A DNA stretch of 17,710 bases from JBDRAU01 sp043823315 (GCA_043823315.1 JBDRAU010000004.1:1-17710); one strand, 5' to 3'; positions 1 through 7,511 are shown, numbered from the stretch's first letter. Program-made: numbers and translations. The notes: generated by a model from the sequence alone, not told the origin.

Positions 1-503
1 TTCAAAACGAAATAGTCTATTTATTCTTTGCATAGCTTTATTACTATGCAATCTCGTCTGATACCACAAGTGTTTTATCTGCACAATTTCCTCCTGCTAG
101 TTCTACCACAGGAGTCTCATATGTTTCGCAACTTATTCACAAAATACACATTGAGAAAACCTGTTAATAGTCTTGATGATTTTATTTAGAGCTTACAATG
201 AAAGGATCTTAATCTATCTGCTATTGACTAATCTTAACCCTTTGTAATATATTCAAAATTAGTTTGTTATAATTTCGAAAATAAAAAAATCGCAACAGAA
301 GTTTTGCCGAGAATCTCGAAGATAACAGTGTATATATACTAAAGGTAGTAGCGCTAGAGAATGAATCGCCGTTTCTAGATCCCAAAAATGCTATAATCGT
401 TTTAGGTTGGATCGTCGTGATGCTGGCAGTTTCAATCTGGAAATTTAGATTAACGGAGGAATAACAACAGTTCGCTTGGTTGGTTTATTAAGTTGCGACT
501 CCA
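1..503. other. Gene-poor leading region with hairpin and promoter-like sites
   Basis: No convincing coding region is visible. There is a perfect 8-bp hairpin at 28-51 (TTGCATAG, 8-base loop, CTATGCAA) without a following T run. Two extended -10 motifs occur, TGTTATAAT at 265-273 and TGCTATAAT at 389-397, neither with a clear -35. A good SD-like GGAGG near 455-459 is not followed by a standard start codon. A 14-codon ORF (420-464) starts with ATG and overlaps that SD. The stretch may be a leader for the gene at 504 or a decayed region; I cannot decide. Confidence 0.4.
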
Positions 504-839
504 ATGAAAATGAACAAAACACGTAAAAAAACATATTTTATAATCGCAGTTATGCTTTTGGTGGTTGCCGGAGCAATTATTGTCTGGCAAACGATTGAAG
601 CGAACAAGTTTGAAAACAGATTTGATTTTGATCTCATCAGTCCTGATATCGTAGTTGAAAGCGTCGAACCAACCGATCCAAACAAAACGACAACCCCACA
701 AGAAGAATGTAGAAAAGAAGGAGAGATTGCAAAAACTGGAGAATTTGTTTTTGGGTCGTGCTGCGAAGGATTGGTTGAAAAATCACACGATCCCGTTGAC
801 AATGTCAAAGACGTCGGTCTTTACTGCGAGAAACCGTAG
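504..839 (+). CDS. Small membrane-anchored cysteine-containing protein, unknown function
   Basis: This encodes 111 residues. I do not recognise the family. A basic N-terminus (residues 1-9) is followed by one hydrophobic segment (about 11-29), so the protein is probably anchored or secreted with its C-terminus outside. The outer part is polar and carries four cysteines in the pattern EEC, GSCCEGL, YCEKP, which could form two disulfides in an extracytoplasmic domain. ATG at 504 has no clear SD, and ATG at 510 is an equally possible start. A DedA-like gene follows 23 bases downstream on the same strand. The disulfide idea is inference. Confidence 0.6.
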   Translation: MKMNKTRKKTYFIIAVMLLVVAGAIIVWQTIEANKFENRFDFDLISPDIVVESVEPTDPNKTTTPQEECRKEGEIAKTGEFVFGSCCEGLVEKSHDPVDNVKDVGLYCEKP

Positions 840-847
840 CGATGTTG

Positions 848-856
848 TGCTAAAAT
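848..856 (+). promoter_or_regulatory. Extended -10 promoter placing the start at the 5' end of the mRNA
   Basis: TG at 848-849, one base, then TAAAAT at 851-856. The ATG of the next gene begins at 863, 7 bases after the -10, so the transcript would be leaderless or nearly so. No convincing -35 is seen. Confidence 0.45.
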
Positions 857-862
857 ATTATT

Positions 863-1450
863 ATGAATGACTTGGCTAGGAAAGTAGAAGAAGAGTGGGC
901 TTCTTGGAAGTATAAGAATATTTTCTTGCTTATTATAAGCATTGCTCTATTCATCTATTTTCTGGACTCACCGTTTATTGTTAGTATCATCACTCAACTA
1001 GGAGCGCTTGGGTACGTAGGGGCTTTTCTTTGCGGGATCTTATTTGTTTCTATTTTTACCGTTACTCCCGCTCTGGCAATTTTATATGAATTAGCCTCGA
1101 CGCTTAATCCATGGCTGATCGCATTGTTTGCGGGACTTGGGGCAGTAGTGGGTGATTTAATTATTTTCAATTTTCTAAAGGACAAAGTGTTTAAAGAACT
1201 CTCGCCGATATTCGGTAAATTAAGAGGATCTCTAATAAGTAAAATATTCATATCGCCTTTTTTTGCATGGTTTGTTCCGATTCTTGGAGCATTTATGATC
1301 GCTGCTCCCTTGCCTGATGAGCTGGGTCTAGGTTTGCTCGGGCTTAGTAAAATCAAACTATGGCAGTTCGTTTTGGTGACATTCATCCTTAACGCTCTCG
1401 GAATTCTGATCGTCGTACTTTTTGCAAATTATCAGACGATAAAAGTCTAA
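863..1450 (+). CDS. DedA/VTT-like small integral membrane protein
   Basis: A 195-residue protein with about five hydrophobic segments (roughly 20-37, 42-66, 79-103, 127-148, 163-189). The layout resembles the VTT (SNARE-associated/DedA) fold: a long hydrophobic first half with GALGYVGAF, then a loop and a re-entrant-like segment with PLPDELGLGLLG before the last helix. DedA relatives act in membrane homeostasis and phospholipid flipping. That role here is inferred from resemblance only, and the typical arginine motif of characterised DedA proteins is not obvious. ATG 863 is preceded by an extended -10 rather than an SD, suggesting a leaderless message. A small gene follows after 7 bases, probably co-transcribed. 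Confidence 0.6.
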   Translation: MNDLARKVEEEWASWKYKNIFLLIISIALFIYFLDSPFIVSIITQLGALGYVGAFLCGILFVSIFTVTPALAILYELASTLNPWLIALFAGLGAVVGDLIIFNFLKDKVFKELSPIFGKLRGSLISKIFISPFFAWFVPILGAFMIAAPLPDELGLGLLGLSKIKLWQFVLVTFILNALGILIVVLFANYQTIKV

Positions 1451-1457
1451 AGAGTTT

Positions 1458-1715
1458 ATGGAATTATCAAACGAAAAATTATCAGACGGCATAGATTATG
1501 AAGTGATTTACAACGAGTTACCGAAGGACAAAAGACCAATTTCGCTAGAGGAATTAAAATTATTGAGATCGGCCGGAATCACACCACTTTCTGATGAATT
1601 AAATGATTTTTGTGATGAGCTTGCCAGAAAGTACAAAGACACGGGGATAAACTACAAAGACAATGCTTTACATCATCTACTAAATGGTAGTAGCATACCT
1701 CCGGAGGTGTGGTAG
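1458..1715 (+). CDS. Small hypothetical protein, possibly interrupted by an in-frame TAG
   Basis: This encodes 85 residues, soluble, acidic and helical in character, of no family I recognise. It starts 7 bases after the DedA-like gene with a weak AAGAG upstream, so it is probably the second gene of that operon. The stop is TAG at 1713-1715. The same frame stays open for 26 more codons to another TAG at 1794-1796, encoding a protein-like tail (including FISNHLESLKEAA) that ends 7 bases before the convergent gene. The natural protein may have been about 111 residues and been cut by a point mutation or sequencing error. Chance openness of 26 codons is not negligible in this composition. Confidence 0.55.
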   Translation: MELSNEKLSDGIDYEVIYNELPKDKRPISLEELKLLRSAGITPLSDELNDFCDELARKYKDTGINYKDNALHHLLNGSSIPPEVW

Positions 1716-1803
1716 AGCATTGAATTTGATACTAAAGATGGGGACTACGCCAAATTTATCTCAAACCATCTTGAATCGTTAAAGGAAGCCGCCTAGAACT
1801 ATT

Positions 1804-2325
1804 TTAATCGAGGGCTGAATTTATACCGCTGACAATGTCTCTGTAGACTTCAATTACTCTGACAATCGAATCAACACTTGTTTCATTCCAAGCCCAATCA
1901 ACTCGATTGACAAAGTCGCTATTTCCAGTTGCTTCAGCTTTTTCACGTCCCACCTGATATTCAGCATTGGTCCAGCCGGTAAATCCATCATGAGCATCAA
2001 TAACCTGCGTCATATATTCCAAAAAGCTAACATATGCTTTGGTGGTTGCAATGCCGCTATTCTTACTGTCGAGATTGCTGTTTGCTTCGTCAAGCTTGGT
2101 TTGAAGAGCGGCTTTTTCGGCTTTTAATTTTTCAATTTGGGCGCCAAGCGAAGATGTTGCCGAAGGGCTGGGTGATGGTTTTATTGTGGCCGTTGGTGTT
2201 GGCGTTGGTTTAACTTTATATACCGACTTTGCCGAAAAATACCCGACTAGAACAAACACAATTGCAACTCCCACGGCCAAGCTAATAACAAATACGAGCC
2301 TATGCTTTGGGTTATTTAGTTCCAT
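1804..2325 (-). CDS. Membrane-anchored coiled-coil protein with Pro/Thr/Ser linker
   Basis: A 173-residue protein. Residues 1-9 are cytoplasmic, about 10-32 form one transmembrane helix, and about 38-58 form a linker rich in Pro, Thr and Ser (KPTPTPTATIKPSPSPS). A predicted coiled coil spans about 60-90 (AQIEKLKAEKAALQTKLDEANSNL). A globular C-terminal part contains several Trp and aromatic residues. The layout suggests an extracytoplasmic cell-surface protein; no enzyme motif is visible. The start is well supported: AAGGGGG lies 5 bases before ATG 2325 and a good promoter lies upstream. Its 3' end is 7 bases from the preceding plus-strand frame. Function unknown. Confidence 0.7.
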   Translation of the reverse strand: MELNNPKHRLVFVISLAVGVAIVFVLVGYFSAKSVYKVKPTPTPTATIKPSPSPSATSSLGAQIEKLKAEKAALQTKLDEANSNLDSKNSGIATTKAYVSFLEYMTQVIDAHDGFTGWTNAEYQVGREKAEATGNSDFVNRVDWAWNETSVDSIVRVIEVYRDIVSGINSALD

Positions 2326-2349
2326 TTTATCCCCCTTTTAATTGCTTAC

Positions 2350-2378
2350 ATTATAAAGCTATTAAAAACTGATGTCTA
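2350..2378 (-). promoter_or_regulatory. Promoter of the coiled-coil anchored protein gene
   Basis: On the minus strand TAGACA (2378-2373) is separated by 17 bases from TATAAT (2355-2350), close to sigma-70 consensus. The start codon is 25 bases further on, leaving room for the SD. Confidence 0.6.
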
Positions 2379-2428
2379 TAGTAACGGGCGTTTGGGAAAA
2401 TTTTTGATTAATAATCTTAGTGCTAATT

Positions 2429-2458
2429 TTGTTAAAGCAAGTTAAATACTGGTAAAAT
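2429..2458 (+). promoter_or_regulatory. Promoter of the Nramp-like gene, leaderless
   Basis: TTGTTA at 2429-2434, 18-base spacer, TAAAAT at 2453-2458 with an upstream TG (2450-2451) making an extended -10. ATG follows 7 bases after the -10, so transcription should begin at or next to the start codon. No SD is present. Confidence 0.5.
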
Positions 2459-2464
2459 TACTTT

Positions 2465-3823
2465 ATGCAGGGAAAATTACCCCTTCCTCCCAAACTTAGA
2501 AATGCGATTGGTCCAAGTATAATCTTGCTTGGACTTGGACTTGGATCGGGGGAATTAATCCTTTGGCCTTATCTTGTCTCGACCTATGGACTGGGCATAA
2601 TTTGGGCGGCGGTAGTTGGGATAACCGCTCAATTTTTTATAAATATGGAAATCGAGCGGTATTCGCTCCTTGCCGGAGAAAGCATTTTTGCGGGCTTTTC
2701 GAGATTATCTAAAAAACTTCCTTTTTGGTTTATATTTTCAACCTTTATAGCTTGGATTTGGCCCGGAATAATTGCCACAAGCGCCAAAATATTTTCGACC
2801 GCTTTTGGTTTTGAGCGCTTTGATTTACTCGCTATCGCTCTTCTCGTTGCGATAGGACTAGTGCTAACCTTGGGTCCGACGCTTTATAGAACTGTCGAGA
2901 CATTTCAAAAAAATCTCATTATGATCGGAATTCCACTTATTGTAATTATCACGCTCCTTTTGGCAAAATCGGCTGACTTTTCGGCTCTTTCAAAAGGTCT
3001 TATCGGTATCGGCGAGGGTTATCGATTTCTTCCCAGTGGAATTTCTCTTTTTGCCTTTTTGGGAGCATTAGCTTATTCGGGTGCCGGAGGAAATCTTAAC
3101 TTGGCACAATCTTTTTATATCAAGGAAAAGGGCTATGGGATGTGCGCAGGACTTGTCGGCATTTCCAGTGTTCTTATGAGGAAAGCCAAGGAGGTCAGGA
3201 TATTTGGACAAGCGGCAGATTTTCAGGATAAGGAAAATTTATCACGATTCAAAAAGTGGTGGATCCTGACAAATGCCGAACATTTTTTGGTTTTTTTATT
3301 CACTGGTGCAATCACGATATTGTTTTTGGCCTTGCTTGCGTACTCGTCGGTCAAAGGAATTCCGTCCAATCAGGGGATTGAGTTTATAGCTCTTGAAGGC
3401 AAGAAAATTGCCGAGGTGATATCCCCGTTTATCGGCGCTTTGTTTTTGATAATCGTTGCTTTGATGCTTTTCGGAACGCAACTAACGGTTCTCGATGCCA
3501 GCTCGCGAATTATTTCGGAAAATATAGTAATTTTAAAAAAGTCGTTAAACTTATCTAAAACCTACTACGGGGTACTCTGGGCGCAGATTTTAGCAGGTAT
3601 TGCCATATTTCTTATCGGATATACCGATCCCGTTTCGCTGGTTATTGTCGGTGCTGTCATTAATGCTTTTGCGATGTTCATTCACGTTGCAATAACTTAT
3701 TTGTTAAATAAAAAACTGCTACCGCTCGAGTATCGTCCGGCCTTGTGGCGGAAGATAATATTGCTTGTAACTTGGCTCTTTTTCGGGATTCTGGGAATAA
3801 TGGCGATTATTAATTATTTCTAA
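2465..3823 (+). CDS. Nramp-superfamily transporter of the variant lacking DPGN
   Basis: A 452-residue polytopic protein with about 11 hydrophobic segments and the Nramp (NRAMP/SLC11, LeuT-like) layout. In classical Nramp metal transporters helix 1 carries DPGN and helix 6 carries MPH, which bind the metal. Here the helix-1 position reads GSGEL (near residue 30) and the helix-6 region reads GAGGNLNLAQS. This pattern is familiar to me from Nramp-annotated proteins of uncharacterised substrate in other bacteria and archaea. Substrate is therefore open: divalent metal, magnesium or something else. The start is fixed by an extended -10 promoter 7 bases upstream, giving a leaderless message. The gene ends tail to tail with pyrG, stops overlapping by 4 bases, so no terminator separates them. 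Confidence 0.8.
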   Translation: MQGKLPLPPKLRNAIGPSIILLGLGLGSGELILWPYLVSTYGLGIIWAAVVGITAQFFINMEIERYSLLAGESIFAGFSRLSKKLPFWFIFSTFIAWIWPGIIATSAKIFSTAFGFERFDLLAIALLVAIGLVLTLGPTLYRTVETFQKNLIMIGIPLIVIITLLLAKSADFSALSKGLIGIGEGYRFLPSGISLFAFLGALAYSGAGGNLNLAQSFYIKEKGYGMCAGLVGISSVLMRKAKEVRIFGQAADFQDKENLSRFKKWWILTNAEHFLVFLFTGAITILFLALLAYSSVKGIPSNQGIEFIALEGKKIAEVISPFIGALFLIIVALMLFGTQLTVLDASSRIISENIVILKKSLNLSKTYYGVLWAQILAGIAIFLIGYTDPVSLVIVGAVINAFAMFIHVAITYLLNKKLLPLEYRPALWRKIILLVTWLFFGILGIMAIINYF

Positions 3824-5448
3824 GAACTACTTCGTTTTTTAGCTTCTAAGATAAATGCGCTAAACAAAGGGTGAGGCTTCATAAATCTTGTTTTGAACTC
3901 AGGATGAAATTGAACTCCCACAAAAAACGGGTGATTCTTGATCTCGATAATTTCAACCAAGTCATGTTTTTTGTTTATTCCCGAACAAACAAGGCCGAGT
4001 TTTTCAAACTGCTGGCGGTATTTGTTGTTGAATTCATATCGATGGCGGTGCCTCTCGGAAATCTTTGTTTTCTTGTAGGCTCTAAAGGCTATTGAATTCC
4101 TTTTAATCTCACAGTCATAGCTTCCAAGCCGCATCGTACCGCCGAATTTCTGTTTAGACAAAATTTCCTTTTGAGTTTTCATGAGGTGTATTACTGGATG
4201 TGGAGTTTTAGGGTCAATTTCCTCGGTGTTAGCTTCTTTTAAATCGGCCACATTTCTGGCAAATTCGATTGTGGCGATCTGCATTCCATAGCAGAGCCCG
4301 AGATATGGGATCTTGTTTTGACGGGCAAACTTTGCGGCAGATATTATGCCCTCAACTGCTCTTGAACCAAATCCGCCGGGAACGATAATCCCGTCATAAT
4401 TTTTTAGTTTTTGCAATTTTTTCTGGTCTTTTTCGAAATCTTCGCTGTTAATCCAATCAAATTTGGCTACGAGGTCTTGATGATAGCAGGCGATTTTTAC
4501 CGACTCTATTACGGAAATATAAGAATCGGCGAGCGTAAAATCTCCTGTACCAAAATACTTTCCGACTACCGCAATTTTAACCTCATTCGAAGCTGACTTG
4601 GCTTTTTTTACAATCTGCTCCCACTGGGCAAGATCGGTTGGACGGTTTTTGAGATGAAAAGTTTTTAGGATTTTGTCGGAAAAATTTTGCTTTTCAAAAA
4701 CCAGCGGTACTTCATAGATCAACGGAACATCGGGAGCGGAAATGGCATTTTCGGGCTTGATCATGCAAAAAGTCGCCAGCTTTTCGCGCCTTGGAGCATC
4801 GATTTCTCTTTCGGCGCGGCAAACTATAAAGTCAGCCTGAAGACCGGTGGAGTTTAAAGTTCGAGCGGCATACTGGGTTGGTTTTGTTTTCATCTCGCCA
4901 ACTTTTCCCGGAATTGGCAAATACGAAACCAGTACCACGCAAACATCATTGGGGCGCTTCATTTTCATCATTCTAACCGCTTCTAGAAATAGAATGTTCT
5001 GATATTCGCCAACGGTTCCACCAATTTCAACAACTGTGATATCTGACTTGCTCTCTTTTGAGGCGTTCGTGATCCGTTCAATTATTTCCTCTGGAATATG
5101 CGGAACAACTTCAACACATTTGCCGCCATAAGCCAAATTTCTTTCTTTTTGAATAACAGATTGGTATATCCGTCCTGTAGTCATGTAGTTGCTTCGGGTA
5201 ATTTTGGTGTCGAGAAATCGCTCGTAATTGCCAATGTCCTGATCTGTTTCATCGGCGTCATCGGTGACAAAAACCTCGCCATGCTCGGTCGGATTCATCG
5301 TTCCTGCGTCTACATTGATATACGGATCGGCTTTAACTGCCGTGACGCGAAATCCTTTGTTTTGTAAAATCAGTGCGATAGACGAACTAACCACGCCCTT
5401 GCCCACCGAACTCATCACTCCGCCAACCACAAAAATATATTTTTTCAT
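3820..5448 (-). CDS. pyrG: CTP synthase
   Basis: A 542-residue, full-length CTP synthase that makes CTP from UTP, ATP and glutamine in the cytoplasm. The N-terminal amidoligase domain has the P-loop SSVGKGVVSSS (about 13-23), followed by KADPYINVDAGTMNP and NYERFLD. The C-terminal class I glutamine amidotransferase domain has PGGFGSRAVEG, the nucleophile elbow GLCYGMQ (Cys386) and the HPEF catalytic His-Glu pair near the end, so it looks fully active. The frame opens further upstream to 5556, but ATG 5448 is preceded by AAGGAG at the right distance and starts exactly where the family does. The leader contains a strong hairpin. The 3' end overlaps the Nramp-like gene by 4 bases. Confidence 0.97.
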   Translation of the reverse strand: MKKYIFVVGGVMSSVGKGVVSSSIALILQNKGFRVTAVKADPYINVDAGTMNPTEHGEVFVTDDADETDQDIGNYERFLDTKITRSNYMTTGRIYQSVIQKERNLAYGGKCVEVVPHIPEEIIERITNASKESKSDITVVEIGGTVGEYQNILFLEAVRMMKMKRPNDVCVVLVSYLPIPGKVGEMKTKPTQYAARTLNSTGLQADFIVCRAEREIDAPRREKLATFCMIKPENAISAPDVPLIYEVPLVFEKQNFSDKILKTFHLKNRPTDLAQWEQIVKKAKSASNEVKIAVVGKYFGTGDFTLADSYISVIESVKIACYHQDLVAKFDWINSEDFEKDQKKLQKLKNYDGIIVPGGFGSRAVEGIISAAKFARQNKIPYLGLCYGMQIATIEFARNVADLKEANTEEIDPKTPHPVIHLMKTQKEILSKQKFGGTMRLGSYDCEIKRNSIAFRAYKKTKISERHRHRYEFNNKYRQQFEKLGLVCSGINKKHDLVEIIEIKNHPFFVGVQFHPEFKTRFMKPHPLFSAFILEAKKRSSS

Positions 5449-5466
5449 TTTTTCTCCTTGAGTACC

Positions 5467-5489
5467 AAACCTCCGGAGAGGTTTTTTTT
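5467..5489. terminator. Hairpin with T run in the pyrG leader
   Basis: AAACCTC (5467-5473), loop CGGA, GAGGTTT (5478-5484), then more T to 5489. Read on the plus strand it is a textbook intrinsic terminator, facing away from pyrG with no plus-strand gene just upstream. On the minus strand it lies in the first bases of the pyrG mRNA, just before the SD, where it could act in control or 5'-end stability. Which role applies is undecided. Confidence 0.45.
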
Positions 5490-5497
5490 CTATTTTA

Positions 5498-5526
5498 AAA
5501 CTAGATTGTAAATTAAAGTTTGTCAA
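5498..5526 (-). promoter_or_regulatory. Probable pyrG promoter
   Basis: A perfect TTGACA -35 on the minus strand (5526-5521), 17-base spacer, and a weak -10 TAGTTT (5503-5498). The predicted start of transcription is near 5491, giving a leader of roughly 43 bases that begins with the A run and hairpin. Confidence 0.45.
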
Positions 5527-5569
5527 GCACTCACGGCAGAGACCACTAAGGTACATTAAATCATTTACT

Positions 5570-5594
5570 CTTCGAGCGAAGTCGAGAAGATTGT
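5570..5594. repeat. Short imperfect palindrome with TCTTCGAGCGAAGTCGAGAAGA core
   Basis: A hairpin-forming sequence with arms TCTTCGA and TCGAGAAGA and one bulged base. It resembles the dispersed TTCGA-type palindromes also seen here near 8700-8800 and 11180-11200. It sits just outside the 154-bp inverted-repeat element. Confidence 0.4.
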
Positions 5595-5609
5595 CATGCT
5601 AATGATTAA

Positions 5610-5763
5610 GGGGACGGTTCTCTTTTACCCTTAACATTTGGCGTTTTATGATAGTTTTAATTATTTATCTAATCAATCTTTCTTTTCAAGCCAAGAAGGA
5701 AAAAATATAACTTGTTTCAATTCAAGAAAGCCAAATCTTCTCCTTAAAAAGAGAACCGTCCCC
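5610..5763. mobile_element. 154-bp MITE-like element with 17-bp perfect terminal inverted repeats
   Basis: GGGGACGGTTCTCTTTT at 5610-5626 is exactly matched in reverse complement by AAAAGAGAACCGTCCCC at 5747-5763. The interior is AT-rich and non-coding. The end sequence GGGGACGGTTCTCT is one I associate with elements mobilised by REP-associated (Y1, IS200-like) transposases; that link is from memory and not testable here. No transposase is present, so it would be a non-autonomous element. It lies between pyrG and the der promoter. Confidence 0.6.
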
Positions 5764-5789
5764 TGTGTTGCTTGTAATTGTCGTCGGGA

Positions 5790-5818
5790 TTGAATAAATG
5801 CTTCACTTGTGCTATTAT
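5790..5818 (+). promoter_or_regulatory. der promoter
   Basis: TTGAAT (5790-5795), 17-base spacer, TATTAT (5813-5818) preceded by TG and one base, an extended -10. Because this promoter overlaps the GTG at 5809, the longer reading of Der can be excluded and ATG 5845 is favoured. Confidence 0.65.
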
Positions 5819-5844
5819 TCATTGTTAGCAAAAGTAAAAAAATC

Positions 5845-6894
5845 ATGTCAAAAATACCAACAGTTGCAATCATAGGCAGACCGAATGTCGGCAAGTCGAC
5901 CCTCTTTAATCGTTTGATCGGAAAAAGACAGGCGATAATTGCTAAAGAAGCGGGTACGACAAGGGACACAGTCTCGGGCGAAGTAGTCTGGGACAATAAG
6001 CCCTTTGTTTTGTTTGATACCGCCGGTGTTATTACTGATTTTTATGGTTTTAAAGAACAAGAGATCGAAGAAAAAGCGCAGGAAAAAATAAGTGATGCCT
6101 TGGAACTAGCCGATGTGATTTTGTTTGTAATGGATGCAAAGCAGGGCGTTACAGCCGAAGACAAAGTTATTGCTAATAAGATTAGAAAATATTCGACCAA
6201 GGTTATTCCTGTTTTAAACAAATCCGACAGTGAAAGAGAAGAAAAGTTAATAGTCGAATTAAATGAGCTTGGCTTCAAAGAGGGGATTGCGATTAGCTCG
6301 ATTACAGGCCGCAGAACAGGGGACTTGCTCGACAGAGTTACGCAAAATTTTAAAGAAATTGAAGTCGCACGCGATGAGATTAAAAAAATCGCCATTGTCG
6401 GCAGACCGAATGTTGGCAAGTCGACACTTTTTAACTTGATCACCAAATCGAGCTTGGCGATAGTTTCTCGCATCGCCGGAACTACGCGAGATGCCGTTAG
6501 GCTCAAGATAAAACTTCCCAACAGAGAGGGAACGGTTGAAGTTATCGATACGGCTGGATTTAGAAAAAGAGGAAAAATCCAGGTCGGCATCGAGAAGTTT
6601 TCGGTACTTCGAGCGATTGAATCTATTTACTCATCGGATGTAGTTTTGCTGGTTGTTGACGGCAAAGAGGGTTTTACTAGAATAGACGCTCATCTTGCCC
6701 AATTGGCGCTTTCAAACGGCAAAAAACTGCTTGTTGCAATCAATAAAATCGATCTGCTTAAAAATAGACTAATCACCGAAGTGCCTGAATTTAGCCGATT
6801 TAAATTTATTTTGAAAAATCAAGTCATCGGCATTAGCGCCAAAACAAAAGAGAATCTGCCTAAACTCGTTGAGCAAATAGTAGAACTAACTTAA
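5845..6894 (+). CDS. der: GTPase Der (EngA), form without the C-terminal KH-like domain
   Basis: A 349-residue tandem GTPase that acts in assembly of the large ribosomal subunit. First G domain: GRPNVGKST (11-19), AGTTRDT, DTAG (58-61), NKSD (125-128). Second G domain: GRPNVGKST (186-194), AGTTRDA, DTAGFRKRGKI (235-245), NKID (300-303), ISAKTKEN. Both nucleotide sites look intact. Typical Der is about 430-490 residues with a KH-like domain after the second G domain; here the protein stops right after that G domain (LVEQIVELT), and the following DNA is the convergent lepB, so the domain is not simply frameshifted away. ATG 5845 was chosen over GTG 5809, which lies inside the promoter. No SD is visible. 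Confidence 0.93.
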   Translation: MSKIPTVAIIGRPNVGKSTLFNRLIGKRQAIIAKEAGTTRDTVSGEVVWDNKPFVLFDTAGVITDFYGFKEQEIEEKAQEKISDALELADVILFVMDAKQGVTAEDKVIANKIRKYSTKVIPVLNKSDSEREEKLIVELNELGFKEGIAISSITGRRTGDLLDRVTQNFKEIEVARDEIKKIAIVGRPNVGKSTLFNLITKSSLAIVSRIAGTTRDAVRLKIKLPNREGTVEVIDTAGFRKRGKIQVGIEKFSVLRAIESIYSSDVVLLVVDGKEGFTRIDAHLAQLALSNGKKLLVAINKIDLLKNRLITEVPEFSRFKFILKNQVIGISAKTKENLPKLVEQIVELT

Positions 6895-7511
6895 TTAATC
6901 GTTTGATAGTGCTGCGCTGCTGGGGCGCCGATAGCGTTTAACGGAAATAATCGAAGCCAAATTCTTGAAACAATGTTCTCTTTCGGGATTGGTCCTATCT
7001 CCCTTGAGTCTCGCGAATGATCTCGGTTATCACCCAGTACGAAATACTCATCAGACTTTAGCGTTACCTTAATTTCATCATTGCTCGGCGTTTTTGTTTT
7101 TTCCCCGGAACTGACATAGGGCTCAACAATCTTTTTGCTGTTTACAAAAACCTCACCATTTTTGACTTCTATCGTGTCTCCGGGAACACCCGTAATTCGC
7201 TTTAAGTAATTAACGGATGGATTGTCGGGAGGATGAAATATTATTGCCTCGCCGCGTTGCGGAGCATGTAAACGGTACGATATTTTATCGGTGATCAAAT
7301 AATCATTGTTTTGAAAATTTGGCTCCATCGATTGACCATCCACGATAAAAGGCTGAATTAGAAATTGCCTGATCAGAGCGGCCAGTATAACGATAATTAT
7401 GATCGTTTTTAGAAAGTCAAAGAAACTCAAAAGTACCGAGCCGATGGTTAGTTTTTTGTCTTCTTTTTCTGGTTCTTTTTCATTTAATTCATCAGTTTCG
7501 TTTTCTTGCAT
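6891..7511 (-). CDS. lepB: Signal peptidase I
   Basis: A 206-residue type I signal peptidase that cuts signal peptides from exported proteins at the outer face of the membrane. An acidic and lysine-rich cytoplasmic tail (1-22) precedes one transmembrane helix (about 30-50). The catalytic serine is in DGQSMEPN (Ser61) and the general-base lysine in YLKRITGVPGD (Lys104). The family signature GDNRDHSRDSR is at 160-170. All key residues are present and the length is typical of the short single-anchor form. The start ATG 7511 has AGGA about 9 bases upstream. The 3' end overlaps der by 4 bases. tRNA-Val lies about 60 bases upstream on the same strand. Confidence 0.95.
   Translation of the reverse strand: MQENETDELNEKEPEKEDKKLTIGSVLLSFFDFLKTIIIIVILAALIRQFLIQPFIVDGQSMEPNFQNNDYLITDKISYRLHAPQRGEAIIFHPPDNPSVNYLKRITGVPGDTIEVKNGEVFVNSKKIVEPYVSSGEKTKTPSNDEIKVTLKSDEYFVLGDNRDHSRDSREIGPIPKENIVSRIWLRLFPLNAIGAPAAQHYQTIN

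Noticed and set aside
44..151. Minus-strand reading with protein-like text (ETPVVELAGGNCADKTLVV) ending at TAG 46-44, with an ATG at 151.
   Set aside because: The ATG is followed after three codons by an in-frame TGA, and TGA works as a stop elsewhere in the window. No SD or start is left for the remaining 30 codons. The plus strand of the same bases is also open, so the signal is weak. It could be a gene remnant.
5449..5556. N-terminal extension of CTP synthase up to 5556.
   Set aside because: The extension reads through the promoter, hairpin and SD of pyrG, and does not resemble the family. ATG 5448 has a proper SD.
5809..5844. GTG 5809 as the start of Der.
   Set aside because: It lies inside the extended -10 of the der promoter and would precede transcription.
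4021..6590. Many open frames opposite pyrG, der and uvrA.
   Set aside because: They are antisense shadows without SD, family resemblance or plausible composition.
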